DNA of 64,000 bases from Deltaproteobacteria bacterium (GCA_024276465.1 JAJRXD010000103.1:24037-88036); one strand, 5' to 3'. Shown: positions 9,051 through 18,613, numbered from the stretch's first letter. The notes: generated from the sequence alone by a model not told the origin. A program made the numbers and translations.

Positions 9051-11255
9051 TTATCCTGAGATATCATTAAAGTCTTTTGCTATAATACCTGGATTGTCAA
9101 CTACAGTAACAGTTAAAAAAATCAGCAGTTCTGTGATCTGGTCTTCCTGTTTTTCATTCCTGAAAAAACGACCAAGATAGGGAAGGTCCCCAAAAAATGG
9201 AACTTTCTTAATGTTTACTGATTTGGTGGTTTCGTAAATACCACCAATTACAACAGTTTCACCGGATCCAAGGAGCAGGTCTGTTTCAACCTCCCTTATA
9301 TCAATTCCAGGTTCATTACCAGCACCGGTCTGAGCTGATTTTTGATTTTTTGTAACATATATGTGAAGTGCGATAGTGTTGGAAGGTGTTATTTTGGGGG
9401 TGACTGTCAGCTCAAGTACGGCATCTTTAAATTCTGTTGATGTTACACCCTGGACGTTTAATCTCAGATAGGGGAGGGGAACACCCTGTTTAATGCGTGC
9501 TTCTTTATTGTCCAGACCAAGAATTTTAGGGTTGGAGATTATTTTGATCTTGTCCTCATTTTCCATGGCTGACAGCTGCATGTCAAGTTTAAGTTTGTCT
9601 GTCAGGTAACCAAAGCCGATTGCACCGTTAGCTGGTCCAAGAAGATCAACAACGCTGTTTGTTTTGCCGGCTGCTCCGCTTACAGAGAGGTCATCGCCAC
9701 TGACAGTTGTATCATAGGTAGCGCCCCACCTGACACCCAGCTCTTTGACATAGCTGGGATTTGACTGAACAATGCGTGCCTCAATCAAAACCTGTCTTGT
9801 TGGAACATCCTGTTCTTTGATCAGTTTTCCAACCTTTCGAACATTTTCAGCAATGTCCTGAATTGTAAGCTTGTTGGTTAATTTAAATGGAGTGGCACTT
9901 CCGCGGTCACTTAAAATCTTCATGTTTTTAATAAATTTTGTCAGATCCTTTGCTTTGGCATAACTTATGTCAAATGTTTTCACCACTAATTCTTCAATAT
10001 TCTCCTGCGATTTTTTTGCCAGAAGCTTCTCGTGATTTATTTTTTTAATATGATCCATTGTTTCGATACGTGTAATATTTCTGGTGTCAATTCTCCCTAA
10101 GTTGTTGGTTTCAAGAATAATATCAAATGCTTCATCCCAGGGAATAGCCTCAAGCCTGAGAGTTACATTGCCCTTAACATTATCACTTACAATTAAATTA
10201 AGACCGCTGATATCAGAAATAAGTCTTAAAACATTTTTAATATCAGCATCCTTGAAATCCATTGAAATTTTTTCACCCACGTATTTTTTTTCAGCAGAAT
10301 TCTCAGGGTTGAGCTCATTTCCGGTATTTTCATTGTCTTTACGGATGTCAGTAAAAATTTCTTTCTCTGACTGTATGTGTATATTGAGTGAATTTTTTTC
10401 CTGAGCTATCTGGTAATACGGATAATTTTCACCTTTCAAATCGATAACAATACGAACTTTATCCTGTTTCTGGTCCATTCTGATTTTATCGATAAGAGGA
10501 TTATCCGGAAGAGTTAAAGGTTTTTTTATCAGGCTTTTGGCTTTCATAATATCAACTGCCAGCCGATTTGGATTTTGCAGTGAGTAGGAATGATATTTTC
10601 CTATTTCTGAATCTGCAACAATAGACAGATCGCAGTCTGAGCGGGTTTGAGATATTGTTATATTCTTAATGTTAATGAAAATATCTTTGTCAGCCGGCTT
10701 TTCAGAGGAGATTTTATTTTGATGAGTGAGTGTGGTTTTTTTTGTTTTTGGTTCATTTCTGTTTGACAGCCCTGCAGCAGGTTTACTGAAAATGTCTATG
10801 GCCAGGGAGTTGTTTTCACTCAGTGCGTTATAGTTGAAATCATCCTTTAGTGATACTTCAAGTCTCAGGAATTTTTTTTCTTTATCCTGCAGCTGTGACC
10901 CCGTAATCCGTGTAATGTAATCATTCTGGTAATCCAAAGACTTTTGATTGCCCTGGAGCAGGATTTCAGGCAGGTCAATGATAAGCCTGTCCGGTTTGCT
11001 CAGCTTGAAAACTGTATAGGTAGGCGGAATGTCGGAAGATATTATTATTCTGCAATGTCCATCTTTGTTGACAATATCAATATTTTCTAAAAATAATGTG
11101 TTTGAAGGGAGTGCTTTTCCCTTAGTGCTTTCAGGCTGAGAAGCATTTCTGTGTTCGTGCATTTTCATATCTTTTTTTGAAGCACAGGCCGAAAACAGCA
11201 AGATCACTATGCACAAACATAGAAATCTTAATTTTGAGGATTTTTGAAATTTCAT
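9051..11255 (-). CDS. pilQ: Type IV pilus secretin PilQ
   Basis: PilQ forms the outer-membrane channel through which type IV pili extend. The 734-residue protein begins with a lipoprotein-type signal (lipobox FSAC) and then has two AMIN peptidoglycan-binding domains (about 50-155 and 190-295). A secretin/TonB N-terminal domain (SMDFKDADIKNVLRLISDIS) follows, then N1-type domains and the C-terminal secretin barrel with VPTRQVLIEARIV, VPLPYLRLNVQG and VPFFGDLPYLGRFFR. All parts are intact. It is the last of the pilMNOPQ genes, 10 bases after pilP. Confidence 0.96.
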   Translation of the reverse strand: MKFQKSSKLRFLCLCIVILLFSACASKKDMKMHEHRNASQPESTKGKALPSNTLFLENIDIVNKDGHCRIIISSDIPPTYTVFKLSKPDRLIIDLPEILLQGNQKSLDYQNDYITRITGSQLQDKEKKFLRLEVSLKDDFNYNALSENNSLAIDIFSKPAAGLSNRNEPKTKKTTLTHQNKISSEKPADKDIFINIKNITISQTRSDCDLSIVADSEIGKYHSYSLQNPNRLAVDIMKAKSLIKKPLTLPDNPLIDKIRMDQKQDKVRIVIDLKGENYPYYQIAQEKNSLNIHIQSEKEIFTDIRKDNENTGNELNPENSAEKKYVGEKISMDFKDADIKNVLRLISDISGLNLIVSDNVKGNVTLRLEAIPWDEAFDIILETNNLGRIDTRNITRIETMDHIKKINHEKLLAKKSQENIEELVVKTFDISYAKAKDLTKFIKNMKILSDRGSATPFKLTNKLTIQDIAENVRKVGKLIKEQDVPTRQVLIEARIVQSNPSYVKELGVRWGATYDTTVSGDDLSVSGAAGKTNSVVDLLGPANGAIGFGYLTDKLKLDMQLSAMENEDKIKIISNPKILGLDNKEARIKQGVPLPYLRLNVQGVTSTEFKDAVLELTVTPKITPSNTIALHIYVTKNQKSAQTGAGNEPGIDIREVETDLLLGSGETVVIGGIYETTKSVNIKKVPFFGDLPYLGRFFRNEKQEDQITELLIFLTVTVVDNPGIIAKDFNDISG

Positions 11256-11264
11256 GATAAGCCT

Positions 11265-11861
11265 CTATTCCTGATGTTGAATTGTTAAAGTTGATATCCT
11301 GGTTTCAATCCTGCCCATGGAATTATAAAATTTTTCTTCTATTATTAATCCATTTTCAGTTATTTTTTTTACAACACCGTCATTTTTGCCGATAAGCATG
11401 CCGTCTTTAACTATGTAACCGTATTTTGCCGGATCTTCCAACAGTGCTGTGGAACTGTTCCCCAATGCTATTATCGCAACCAGCTTAAGCTCTTTCAGAT
11501 CATATTTCTGAAGTGGTGACAGGGGTTTTGTCTGCTGCTGTTGAACCTCCTGTTTCTGAGGGGGAGCTTCGGTAATAAGCGGTGCAAAAGGGTCTGGTTT
11601 TCCGGTTGCATCATAAGAGTATTTTTTAGATGGTGACAGCTTGCCGGAATCCGGTTTTTTTGTTTTATTGACAGCCTTTTTTTTTGTTTTATGTTTTGTA
11701 ATCCTTTTTTTTTGCACCTGCCCTGGAGGTTCTTCTGTTTTTCCACATGAGGAAAGCGCAGAAAGCAGGCAACATAACATCAAAACAAAAAAGGCATAGA
11801 ATATAAAAGCAGAAAAACTACCTTTTTTTCTTCCTTTTTTTCCGGTTTTTGTTTTTGCCAC
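11265..11861 (-). CDS. pilP: Type IV pilus lipoprotein PilP
   Basis: PilP is an inner-membrane-anchored periplasmic lipoprotein that links the PilMNO inner complex to the PilQ secretin. The 198-residue product has a long, very basic n-region followed by a hydrophobic stretch and a lipobox SSC with Cys 39. Next is a Lys- and Pro-rich linker (about 45-120), which includes the sequence DPFAPLITE seen in PilP proteins. The C-terminal beta domain has LVAIIALGNSSTALLEDPA and YIVKDGMLIGKNDGVV. The start at 11861 overlaps the end of pilO by 44 bases. The overlap is large, but no later start would leave a signal peptide. Confidence 0.9.
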   Translation of the reverse strand: MAKTKTGKKGRKKGSFSAFIFYAFFVLMLCCLLSALSSCGKTEEPPGQVQKKRITKHKTKKKAVNKTKKPDSGKLSPSKKYSYDATGKPDPFAPLITEAPPQKQEVQQQQTKPLSPLQKYDLKELKLVAIIALGNSSTALLEDPAKYGYIVKDGMLIGKNDGVVKKITENGLIIEEKFYNSMGRIETRISTLTIQHQE

Positions 11862-12450
11862 TTGTTTTCTCTTTTTCTACAAATTTAAAAGTTACAGCTT
11901 TAAAGGAAGCCAGAAGGTTAAAATTTCTGGATTTATTCCTTTTACGCTGTTTTGAATCTATGGTAATTTCACATATGTTTACAATTCTATTAAGTTTAGA
12001 GACCTTGTCAAAAAAGTAGCCCACATTATGATACTTTCCGGAAACTTTCATCTCTACAGGTATTTCCGCATAAAAACCTTTTGTCTGTTCAGGTTTAGGC
12101 TGAAACAGAAGTATATTAAGTCCGGAGTCTTGAGCAAGGGTTGAAATATTAGTAAGAAGGCTCGGGATCTCGCGTGTATTGGGCAGAAGTTTTAATGAAT
12201 TCTTGAATTTTACTTCAAGTTCCTTAATCTCCTTTTCGAACTTTGGCAGGTCCGCAAGCACTTTTTGCTGCTCATTATATTTTGACTGAAGCTTGGTGAG
12301 TTCTTCCTGAGTAAGAGTTAATTTGTCATTTAAAGGCGCATAGACAAAATAAATATATGAGCCAATAACAGCAGTGAGCACTGCACCAAGCAGCATAAGC
12401 TTCTGGTTGTTTTGCAGCCTGAAAAAAGTGTTTAGGGAAAAATCCGGCAT
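11818..12450 (-). CDS. pilO: Type IV pilus inner-membrane protein PilO
   Basis: PilO pairs with PilN in the inner-membrane alignment complex. It is 210 residues long with a short cytoplasmic N-terminus, one membrane helix (about 18-36), a coiled coil with the run LTQEELTKLQSKYNEQQK, and a ferredoxin-like periplasmic domain containing NILLFQPKPEQ and EIPVEMKVSGKYHNVGYFFD. The C-terminus is an unusual Lys/Arg-rich tail that overlaps the first bases of pilP. The position between pilN and pilP is the standard order. Confidence 0.93.
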   Translation of the reverse strand: MPDFSLNTFFRLQNNQKLMLLGAVLTAVIGSYIYFVYAPLNDKLTLTQEELTKLQSKYNEQQKVLADLPKFEKEIKELEVKFKNSLKLLPNTREIPSLLTNISTLAQDSGLNILLFQPKPEQTKGFYAEIPVEMKVSGKYHNVGYFFDKVSKLNRIVNICEITIDSKQRKRNKSRNFNLLASFKAVTFKFVEKEKTSGKNKNRKKRKKKR

Positions 12451-12484
12451 TTTTAAAACTCTCGAACTCTTTTTGTTTTTTTAA

Positions 12485-13054
12485 TCAGATATCTGTTTTT
12501 TTAAGCTTATAAACAACCTGGCAGGTAATAATAAATTTTTTCAATTGAACACCTTTGGGGCCTGGTTTTGTTTCTGTCTTGATCTGTTTCAAATCAACAT
12601 CATTGAAATATTCCGACTTTTCCAAATTAATCATGTAGTTGGAAATAGAGATGTTATCCAGGGATTTTCCTGCTATCTCAAGGCTCATTTCTTTCTGTTT
12701 AATGGAAGTAAGCCAAAGCCTTCCGGGAAGGCTTATTGCCAGATCATCAAGCAGGTGCACAGGTCCGCTTTTGCCGTCCTGAAGCCTGGTGATGATCTCC
12801 ATTTTTTTTGTGAGCGTTATTTTTTTCTTTTTGAAAGCCTCAATTTTCTTGATTGTCCCCTCCTGCTTTTTTATTTCATGCTTTATTCTTGCAATCTCTG
12901 TTTCAGCATCAGTAATATTTGATTTAAGGGACCACCAGAAAAAAACAATTACTACTATGGTGATTGACAGGGGAATTAATCCCACAATCAACTGTTGAAG
13001 CATAATTTCTTTTTTTCTCTCATCCCGATAGGGCAATAAGTTGATTTTAATCAT
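12485..13054 (-). CDS. pilN: Type IV pilus assembly protein PilN
   Basis: PilN carries the cytoplasmic peptide that docks into PilM and heterodimerises with PilO. The N-terminus MIKINLLPYRDERKK is the conserved PilM-binding INLLP motif. A membrane helix (about 22-45) follows, then a coiled coil and a small periplasmic domain with LPGRLWLTSIKQ. At 189 residues the length is normal. It begins 8 bases after the pilM stop, suggesting translational coupling. Confidence 0.95.
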   Translation of the reverse strand: MIKINLLPYRDERKKEIMLQQLIVGLIPLSITIVVIVFFWWSLKSNITDAETEIARIKHEIKKQEGTIKKIEAFKKKKITLTKKMEIITRLQDGKSGPVHLLDDLAISLPGRLWLTSIKQKEMSLEIAGKSLDNISISNYMINLEKSEYFNDVDLKQIKTETKPGPKGVQLKKFIITCQVVYKLKKTDI

Positions 13055-13062
13055 CTGAGTTA

Positions 13063-14118
13063 TTAATCCCCGATTTTTCTTGTGGCCAGTCCCACCCCTA
13101 CAGCAGCAAAAAGAGATACGTCTTTAATATATTCCGTGTCAAAATTTTTCCTGTTATACTCAATGGATTTAAAAGGGTCAGCAAACTCGACGATGGAGCT
13201 TGTTTTCTCCTCAATTATTTCTTTCAGGCCCTTTGTTTTTGAGCCGCCACCGCTTAAGTAAATATGCTGTATCTCGGAATAGTTGGACCCGGCAAAGAAA
13301 TCCAGTGTTCGTTGAATCTCCCTTGCAATGGAGGATGAGCTTTTAGCTATGGTTTGATTAAGAATTTCATTGTTTATTCCCTCGATTTTTTCGCCGGTTT
13401 TAAGAATTTCAGCTTCTTCAAAACTTACGGACAGGTCTTTTTGAATCTCTTCCGTTATCTGATTTCCACCAAGAAATACATCCCGGTTGAAAATTGAAAC
13501 ACTGTTTTTTACAATGTTAATGTTTGTAACACTTGCCCCTATGTCAATCAGAGCAATAATTTCATTTTCTTCAGCCGTGTAATTGATTTCAAACATGTTC
13601 TCCAGAGCAAATACATCAATATCTATAATGCTTGTTTTCAGCCCGGAGTTCTGGATAACATCAGTGTATTCCTCTATCATGGCTTTCTTTGCCGCAACCA
13701 GCATTACATCAATCTCCTCAGGGTTTTCCTCATTGACACCTAACATCTGAAAGTCTACGTTTACTTCCTCCACATCAAAGGGGATATACTGTTCTGCCTC
13801 AGTTTCAATGATTGGTTCGAGTTCATCCTCGGTCATAAACGGCAGGGATATTTTTTTTATTATAACAGGATGACCGGAGATGGAGATTGCAACATTTTTG
13901 CAGTTGATTTTAAGATTGGATGTCAGGTTTTTGATGGATTGCACCAGGGCGTCAGCATTAATCACAACACCGTTTACAATGGTTTCCTTCGGCAGTTTAG
14001 CAACCCCGAAATTTTTAAGTTTGTAGCTGCCCTTGATTTCATCAAGCTCAATGAGTTTAACAGCACTTGTTCCTATATCAAGGCCAATTAAATTTTTTGG
14101 ATAGAAAAGCGGCAGCAT
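13063..14118 (-). CDS. pilM: Type IV pilus actin-like ATPase PilM
   Basis: PilM is the cytoplasmic actin-like member of the pilus machine. It binds ATP and the PilN peptide. In the 351-residue protein the phosphate-1 motif is IGLDIGTSAVKLIEL, phosphate-2 is ALIDIGASVTNINIV and the adenosine motif is IYLSGGGSKTKGL. PFMTEDELEPIIETEAEQYI is the PilM-type insert. It heads the pilMNOPQ run. Confidence 0.96.
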   Translation of the reverse strand: MLPLFYPKNLIGLDIGTSAVKLIELDEIKGSYKLKNFGVAKLPKETIVNGVVINADALVQSIKNLTSNLKINCKNVAISISGHPVIIKKISLPFMTEDELEPIIETEAEQYIPFDVEEVNVDFQMLGVNEENPEEIDVMLVAAKKAMIEEYTDVIQNSGLKTSIIDIDVFALENMFEINYTAEENEIIALIDIGASVTNINIVKNSVSIFNRDVFLGGNQITEEIQKDLSVSFEEAEILKTGEKIEGINNEILNQTIAKSSSSIAREIQRTLDFFAGSNYSEIQHIYLSGGGSKTKGLKEIIEEKTSSIVEFADPFKSIEYNRKNFDTEYIKDVSLFAAVGVGLATRKIGD

Positions 14119-14184
14119 AAAAGAAACCCTCAGAATTAGTGGGTGAACAAAAGCCCGGTTTTTTTGAATTGTTACATTAGTTAA

Positions 14185-14466
14185 TCACTTTTCCTTTTCA
14201 AAGTGATAGACCATTTCTCCCTCTTTAACAAGACCAAGTTCCCTGCGTGCAAGTTCTGCAATGTAGTCGGAACTGTTTTTTAAAAGCATTATCTCTTTTT
14301 TTAAAATTTTGTTTTCACGACGAAGTTCAGCATTGTGTTCATTAAGGGTATCCAGTTCATCCTGCAGGCTTTCTATCTGCAGGAGTCCACGCTGACTGAT
14401 GATTATTAAAAATACAATAATTGTTAGTGTGGCAAAGAATAATGCTGTTAATATTGTCTTTTTCAT
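14185..14466 (-). CDS. FtsB/DivIC-like septum formation initiator
   Basis: This 93-residue bitopic protein has a short basic N-terminus, one membrane helix (about 5-25) and then a leucine-zipper coiled coil (ESLQDELDTLNEHNAELRRE). It ends with the family signature YIAELARRELGLVKEGE. FtsB/DivIC proteins form the FtsQLB bridge that activates septal peptidoglycan synthesis. The ATG at 14466 was chosen over a TTG two codons earlier. It lies on the same strand as the pil genes, 66 bases upstream of pilM. Confidence 0.88.
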   Translation of the reverse strand: MKKTILTALFFATLTIIVFLIIISQRGLLQIESLQDELDTLNEHNAELRRENKILKKEIMLLKNSSDYIAELARRELGLVKEGEMVYHFEKEK

Positions 14467-14628
14467 CGGCAAAAAAAGTTTTATGTTGAGTTATTTTTCA
14501 AATTTTGTTGTTTCTTGTATCTATAATGTCATGTTTTGAAAAAGGGTTCTGTTTAATGACAGTTGTTTTGCCATCTGTTCTACTGATCAATTAGTACAGT
14601 AAAAAAGCGATTTGAAAAAAAACAGAAA

Positions 14629-15039
14629 TTATCGGGTGTTTTTAAAACGTGCTGCGATTGATATTTTATTAAAACCAGCTTTTTTGCATATCTCCATTAT
14701 CATAACAACCTTGCCGTGTGCAATACTGTAATCAGCTTCTATAACAATATTACTTTCAGGGGATTTCAACCTGATTTCACTCAGAATGCCGGCTAATAAA
14801 TTCTGATTTACCCTGGATTCATTTAAAAACACCTCACCTTTCCTGGTGATCTGTATTTTAACCTGTTTTTTTTCATTAATGATTTTTTTTGATGAGGCTT
14901 CAGGGAGGTTGATGTTTAATAATGATGCTGGGGTGAAGTTAAGGGAGAGAGCAAAAAATATTAACAGGATGAATACCATGTCGACTATTGGGGTAATGTC
15001 CAGCTGAATATCATTTTTCCTTCTTTTCTTGAATTCCAT
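14629..15039 (-). CDS. exbD: ExbD/TolR family energy-transducing protein
   Basis: ExbD/TolR couples the proton gradient to work in the periplasm together with an ExbB/TolQ channel. The 136-residue protein has the cytoplasmic basic start MEFKKRRKNDIQLDITPIVD, a membrane helix with the conserved Asp in TPIVDMVFILLIFF (Asp 20), and a C-terminal periplasmic domain. It follows the ExbB-like gene by 18 bases. Whether the pair energises TonB uptake or the Tol system cannot be told: no tonB, tolA or pal is in the window. Confidence 0.9.
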   Translation of the reverse strand: MEFKKRRKNDIQLDITPIVDMVFILLIFFALSLNFTPASLLNINLPEASSKKIINEKKQVKIQITRKGEVFLNESRVNQNLLAGILSEIRLKSPESNIVIEADYSIAHGKVVMIMEICKKAGFNKISIAARFKNTR

Positions 15040-15057
15040 ATTTTTAAACCGATACGG

Positions 15058-15666
15058 TCATTCCTGACGTTCCTTGATAAGCTCAACCATCCTCAGGCAG
15101 TATTCTTCCATCTCAAGGATCAGCATATCAGACTTGCCGGAAATGTACCGGTAAAATATTATAGTTGGAATAGCAACACTGAGCCCGGCACTGGTTGTGT
15201 AGAGAGCTTCGGAAATTCCGCCTGCCAGTATTGAGGGGTTAACAACTTCCTGAAAAGATATTACGCTGAATATTTTTATCATACCCGAAATCGTGCCGAG
15301 AAGACCAAGGAGTGTGCTGATGCTTGCGATAGTTGATAATGATTCCAGGTGTCTGTTAAGATAAGCTGCCTCTCTTTTGCCGATTTCCTCAATAATTTCT
15401 TTTATTACTTCTCTTTTTCTGCCGAAATTTTTTATTCCACTTATAAGTATCCTGGAGATCGAGTAATTGGATTTACTGCAAAGGCTGAGTGCATCAGCAA
15501 TTTTTTCAGATCGAAGCAGGTGCTCAATACGTACAATAAACCGGGCAGGGACAACTTTTTTCCTCTGAAGTGTCCAGAGCCTTTCAAGGAAGATTGAGAG
15601 AGAAAGTATGGAACAGAGCAGGATAGGTGCCATAAAGAAGCCACCTTTGATAAAATAGTCAAACAT
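15058..15666 (-). CDS. exbB: ExbB/TolQ/MotA family proton channel protein
   Basis: The 202-residue protein has three membrane segments, at about 8-26, 105-130 and 150-172. The family-defining runs are FMAPILLCSILSLSIFLERL and STLLGLLGTISGMIKIF, with GISEALYTTSAGLSVAIPTI in the last helix. With the ExbD-like partner just downstream it would form a proton-driven inner-membrane motor. It lies 41 bases after the thiolase gene. ExbB versus TolQ is undecided. Confidence 0.9.
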   Translation of the reverse strand: MFDYFIKGGFFMAPILLCSILSLSIFLERLWTLQRKKVVPARFIVRIEHLLRSEKIADALSLCSKSNYSISRILISGIKNFGRKREVIKEIIEEIGKREAAYLNRHLESLSTIASISTLLGLLGTISGMIKIFSVISFQEVVNPSILAGGISEALYTTSAGLSVAIPTIIFYRYISGKSDMLILEMEEYCLRMVELIKERQE

Positions 15667-15707
15667 CGGTTTTATGATCCATGTGTACTGAAAGGCAGCA
15701 GATCATG

Positions 15708-16886
15708 CTACCGTTCAATTACTAAAGCGTGCCCCATCCCGCCTCCAATGCAAAGGGTAGCCACACCAAGCCTGGCATTGATCCTCTTCATCTCATAGAG
15801 CATCGTAACAAGTATTCTTGCCCCGCTTGCACCGATGGGATGCCCTATGGATATGGCTCCACCATGGTGGTTCACCTTAGAGGGTTCAATGCCAAGTTCT
15901 TTTATACAGCATATGGCCTGAGAGGCAAATGCTTCATTGAGTTCCCAGTAATCAATATCACGAACCTCTAACCCCGCTTTTTTCAAAGCTTTCTTTACAG
16001 CAGGTATTGGACCCATTCCCATATAAGCAGGATCAACACCCCCTGATGCATAAGAGATAATAGTGCCAAGGGAAGACCTTCCAAGCTCTTTTGCCTTTTC
16101 AGCTGACATAACAACAACAGCAGCGGAACTATCATTAATGCCTGATGAGTTCCCGGCAGTCACAGTCCCCTCTTTTTTAAATGCCGGGCGAAGTTTGGCT
16201 AACTTCTCAAACGTTGTGCCAGGGGATGGATATTCGTCAGTATCAAAGATTACAGGGTCACCCTTTTTCCGGGGAACTTCAACCGGGACAATTTCCTCTC
16301 TGAAAATTCCAGTGTTAATGGCTTTTTCAGCCCTGTTCTCACTCTGTTCGGCAAATTTGTCCTGCTCTTCCCGTGAAATACTATACTTTTCAGCAATGTT
16401 TTCAGCTGTAACACCCATGTGATAGTTGTTAAATTTTTCCCAAAGACCGTCATTTATCAGGCAGTCTGTCAAAACAGCATTTCCCATCCTTTTGCCCCAC
16501 CTCGCATCCGGAACAGCAAAAGGGGCCAGACTCATGTTTTCCTGACCACCGGCAACAACTATTTCATTGTCTTCAGCCTTTATGCTTTGTGCTGCAATGG
16601 ATACAGCCTTCAGGCCGGATGCACAAACCTTGTTGACAGTAAAGGCAGGAACTTCTCTGGGTATCCCTGCCCCCATTGAGGCCTGCCTTGCAGGGTTCTG
16701 CCCCTGTGCAGTGGTCAAAACATTTCCAAATACCACTTCATCAACCTGGTCCGGACTGATTCCAGCCCTTCTGACAGCCTCTTTAATTGCAATTGATCCA
16801 AGCTGATAAGCCGGGGTATTTTTAAATGTTCCTCCGAACTTTCCTACCGGGGTTCTTGCAGCACTTACAATAACAGCTTTTTTCAT
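15708..16886 (-). CDS. atoB: Acetyl-CoA C-acetyltransferase (thiolase)
   Basis: Biosynthetic or degradative thiolase that interconverts two acetyl-CoA and acetoacetyl-CoA. The 392-residue protein has the nucleophile Cys 88 in [11 protein letters not shown], the C-terminal pair His 349 in [11 protein letters not shown] and Cys 379 in [10 protein letters not shown], and the loop NGSSGIND-like [15 protein letters not shown]. The start at 16886 has a strong GGGAGG site. The symbol is by class; substrate chain length cannot be read from the sequence. Confidence 0.95.
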   Translation of the reverse strand: MKKAVIVSAARTPVGKFGGTFKNTPAYQLGSIAIKEAVRRAGISPDQVDEVVFGNVLTTAQGQNPARQASMGAGIPREVPAFTVNKVCASGLKAVSIAAQSIKAEDNEIVVAGGQENMSLAPFAVPDARWGKRMGNAVLTDCLINDGLWEKFNNYHMGVTAENIAEKYSISREEQDKFAEQSENRAEKAINTGIFREEIVPVEVPRKKGDPVIFDTDEYPSPGTTFEKLAKLRPAFKKEGTVTAGNSSGINDSSAAVVVMSAEKAKELGRSSLGTIISYASGGVDPAYMGMGPIPAVKKALKKAGLEVRDIDYWELNEAFASQAICCIKELGIEPSKVNHHGGAISIGHPIGASGARILVTMLYEMKRINARLGVATLCIGGGMGHALVIER

Positions 16887-16925
16887 TCTTTTTTTTCCTC
16901 CCTTGGAATGCAGTTGTTTACAAGA

Positions 16926-16954
16926 TATATTATTTTTGAAATCAGTATGTCAAG
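16926..16954 (-). promoter_or_regulatory. Sigma-70-like promoter for the thiolase gene
   Basis: Read on the minus strand, TTGACA at 16954-16949 is followed by an AT-rich TAATAT/TATATC segment at about 16933-16926, some 40 bases before the thiolase ATG. A perfect inverted repeat abuts the -35 side. Confidence 0.5.
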
Positions 16955-16967
16955 CGTAATTTACGCT
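16953..16967. promoter_or_regulatory. Perfect 7-bp inverted repeat, possible operator
   Basis: AGCGTAA and TTACGCT flank a single central base. The palindrome touches the thiolase -35 box and lies between the divergent thiolase and thioredoxin genes, so a repressor or activator site is plausible. No cognate regulator gene is adjacent. Confidence 0.35.
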
Positions 16968-17060
16968 GTTGAGTTATTTGGCTTGATAATAGAAAAGCAA
17001 CATGATAATAAGATTTTGTTTTCAGGCAGATAATTAATGAATAATATTCAGGAGGAAAAA

Positions 17061-17387
17061 ATGGCCGATGAAATTATTTTGTCAGAGGATAATTTTGATG
17101 ACGAGGTTTTAAAGTCAGATATCCCTGTGCTTGTTGATTTCTGGGCGGAGTGGTGCGGGCCCTGCAAGACGATAGGGCCTGTAATAAAGGAACTTGCAAA
17201 AGAGTACAGCGGGCGTGTAAAGGTTGGAAAAGTTAATGTTGATCAAAACCAGGGTTTAGCTGAAAAGTACGGAATCAGAGGGATACCCACACTCATACTG
17301 ATTAACAATGGTAAGATTACAGAACAGTTAGCTGGTGCTCAGTCCAGGGAGTCGCTGAAGAAAATGATTGATAAGAGTCTTGCCTGA
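17061..17387 (+). CDS. trxA: Thioredoxin
   Basis: Cytoplasmic disulfide reductase of 108 residues with the active site WAEWCGPCK and the cis-Pro loop GIRGIPTLI. An upstream in-frame ATG at 17037 would add eight residues, but GGAGG at 17051-17055 sits correctly in front of the ATG at 17061, and a thioredoxin starting MADEI has the usual length. It is a single gene, convergent with moaA. Confidence 0.96.
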   Translation: MADEIILSEDNFDDEVLKSDIPVLVDFWAEWCGPCKTIGPVIKELAKEYSGRVKVGKVNVDQNQGLAEKYGIRGIPTLILINNGKITEQLAGAQSRESLKKMIDKSLA

Positions 17388-17466
17388 GTAAAGATCCGGG
17401 CCCATCGGACCAGGTTGTCAGAGTAAGGAAAAGTTAAGCTCCCGGTCATTGCGGGGATAGTTGAGT

Positions 17467-18456
17467 TTACCCGCCAATTGCGGACATGCTTCGCAGGCAT
17501 TTTTTGAATGATGGCTCCAGTATCTTGTGCCTTTGAGGTTTGGAAAGAATTGTTTTTGTGATGATTTCTTCAAGATCTCCATCACTTATACCTTCCCTGA
17601 GAGGAGCCTTAAGGTCAATTTCATTGTCAGAAAAGAGACATGTCCGGAGTTTGCCATCTGCTGTGAGGCGCAGGCGGTTGCATGTGCTGCAGAAATGGTT
17701 GCTCAGTGCGGAAATGAAACCTATCTTGCCACGGGCACCTTTTATCTGAAACATTTTTGCAGGGCCTGACTTTTTATCTGATTTGACTGGAAAAAGTGAA
17801 CCTATTTTTTTTATTTCCCTTTGAATTTCCGGGTTTGAAATGAAATATCCCTTGTCACAGCCCGGCTTTATGTTAAGCGGCATAAATTCAATAAATCTGA
17901 TATGAACCGGTCTTTCGATTGTAAGTTCAGCAAACGAGAGTATCTCATCATCATTGATGCCACGCATTGCAACCACATTGATTTTGATAGGATCCAGGCC
18001 CTCTGCTCGTGCTTTATCAATTCCTGACAGAAGTAAATTAATGTCCCCGCCCCTTGTGATTTTGCTGTATTTTTCAGGGTTCAGTGTGTCAAGGCTCACA
18101 TTTATCCTTCTCAGTCCTGCTTTTTTCAGTGCTGGTACTGCTGAATGCAGAAGTATGCCGTTGGTTGTTATGCTGATATCATTAATGTCTGGAATTTCAT
18201 TTAAACAGGCAACAAGGTCAGGTATGCCTTTTCTGACCAGGGGTTCTCCACCGGTAATCTTGATTTTTGTAACGCCTTTTCTGGCAGAAGCAGCTGCAAT
18301 TCTTATTATCTCCTCATACCGCAGTATCTGTTCATGATCCATTAGAGGGACACCCTCTTCCGGCATACAGTAAATACACCGAAGATTGCAGCGATCAGTA
18401 ACAGAAATACGCAGGTAGCTTATATTTCGATTATAGTTATCAATAAGTTTGTGCAT
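17467..18456 (-). CDS. moaA: GTP 3',8-cyclase MoaA
   Basis: Radical-SAM enzyme for the first step of molybdopterin synthesis: it converts GTP to the cyclic intermediate that MoaC processes. The 329-residue protein has the N-terminal cluster motif DRCNLRCIYC (Cys 23, 27, 30), the SAM-binding KITGGEPLVRKGI and a second cluster CSTCNRLRLTADGKLRTC near the C-terminus. The conserved GG tail ends the protein. The gene is a single unit behind a Moco riboswitch and terminator, and the molybdenum/tungsten formate dehydrogenase at 49 kb is an obvious client. Confidence 0.97.
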   Translation of the reverse strand: MHKLIDNYNRNISYLRISVTDRCNLRCIYCMPEEGVPLMDHEQILRYEEIIRIAAASARKGVTKIKITGGEPLVRKGIPDLVACLNEIPDINDISITTNGILLHSAVPALKKAGLRRINVSLDTLNPEKYSKITRGGDINLLLSGIDKARAEGLDPIKINVVAMRGINDDEILSFAELTIERPVHIRFIEFMPLNIKPGCDKGYFISNPEIQREIKKIGSLFPVKSDKKSGPAKMFQIKGARGKIGFISALSNHFCSTCNRLRLTADGKLRTCLFSDNEIDLKAPLREGISDGDLEEIITKTILSKPQRHKILEPSFKKCLRSMSAIGG

Positions 18457-18550
18457 GAAAAAATATTATATTGGAACTGCAAGCCTTCGTAAACAGTTAA
18501 GCACCTGGCAGCCGCAGACTTTAGTCTGCGTTATGTTTAACCCTGCAAAA

Positions 18551-18588
18551 TAAAAAACCGGTTAACCCGTATGGCATGTGAAACCGGT
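18551..18588 (-). terminator. Intrinsic terminator in the moaA leader
   Basis: On the minus strand ACCGGTT (18588-18582) pairs with AACCGGT (18563-18557) around an 18-base loop, followed by five U. It lies 25 bases after the riboswitch and before moaA, as expected for a transcription-attenuation switch. Confidence 0.7.
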
Positions 18589-18613
18589 AATATAATACTA
18601 TACTATTTGTCCG

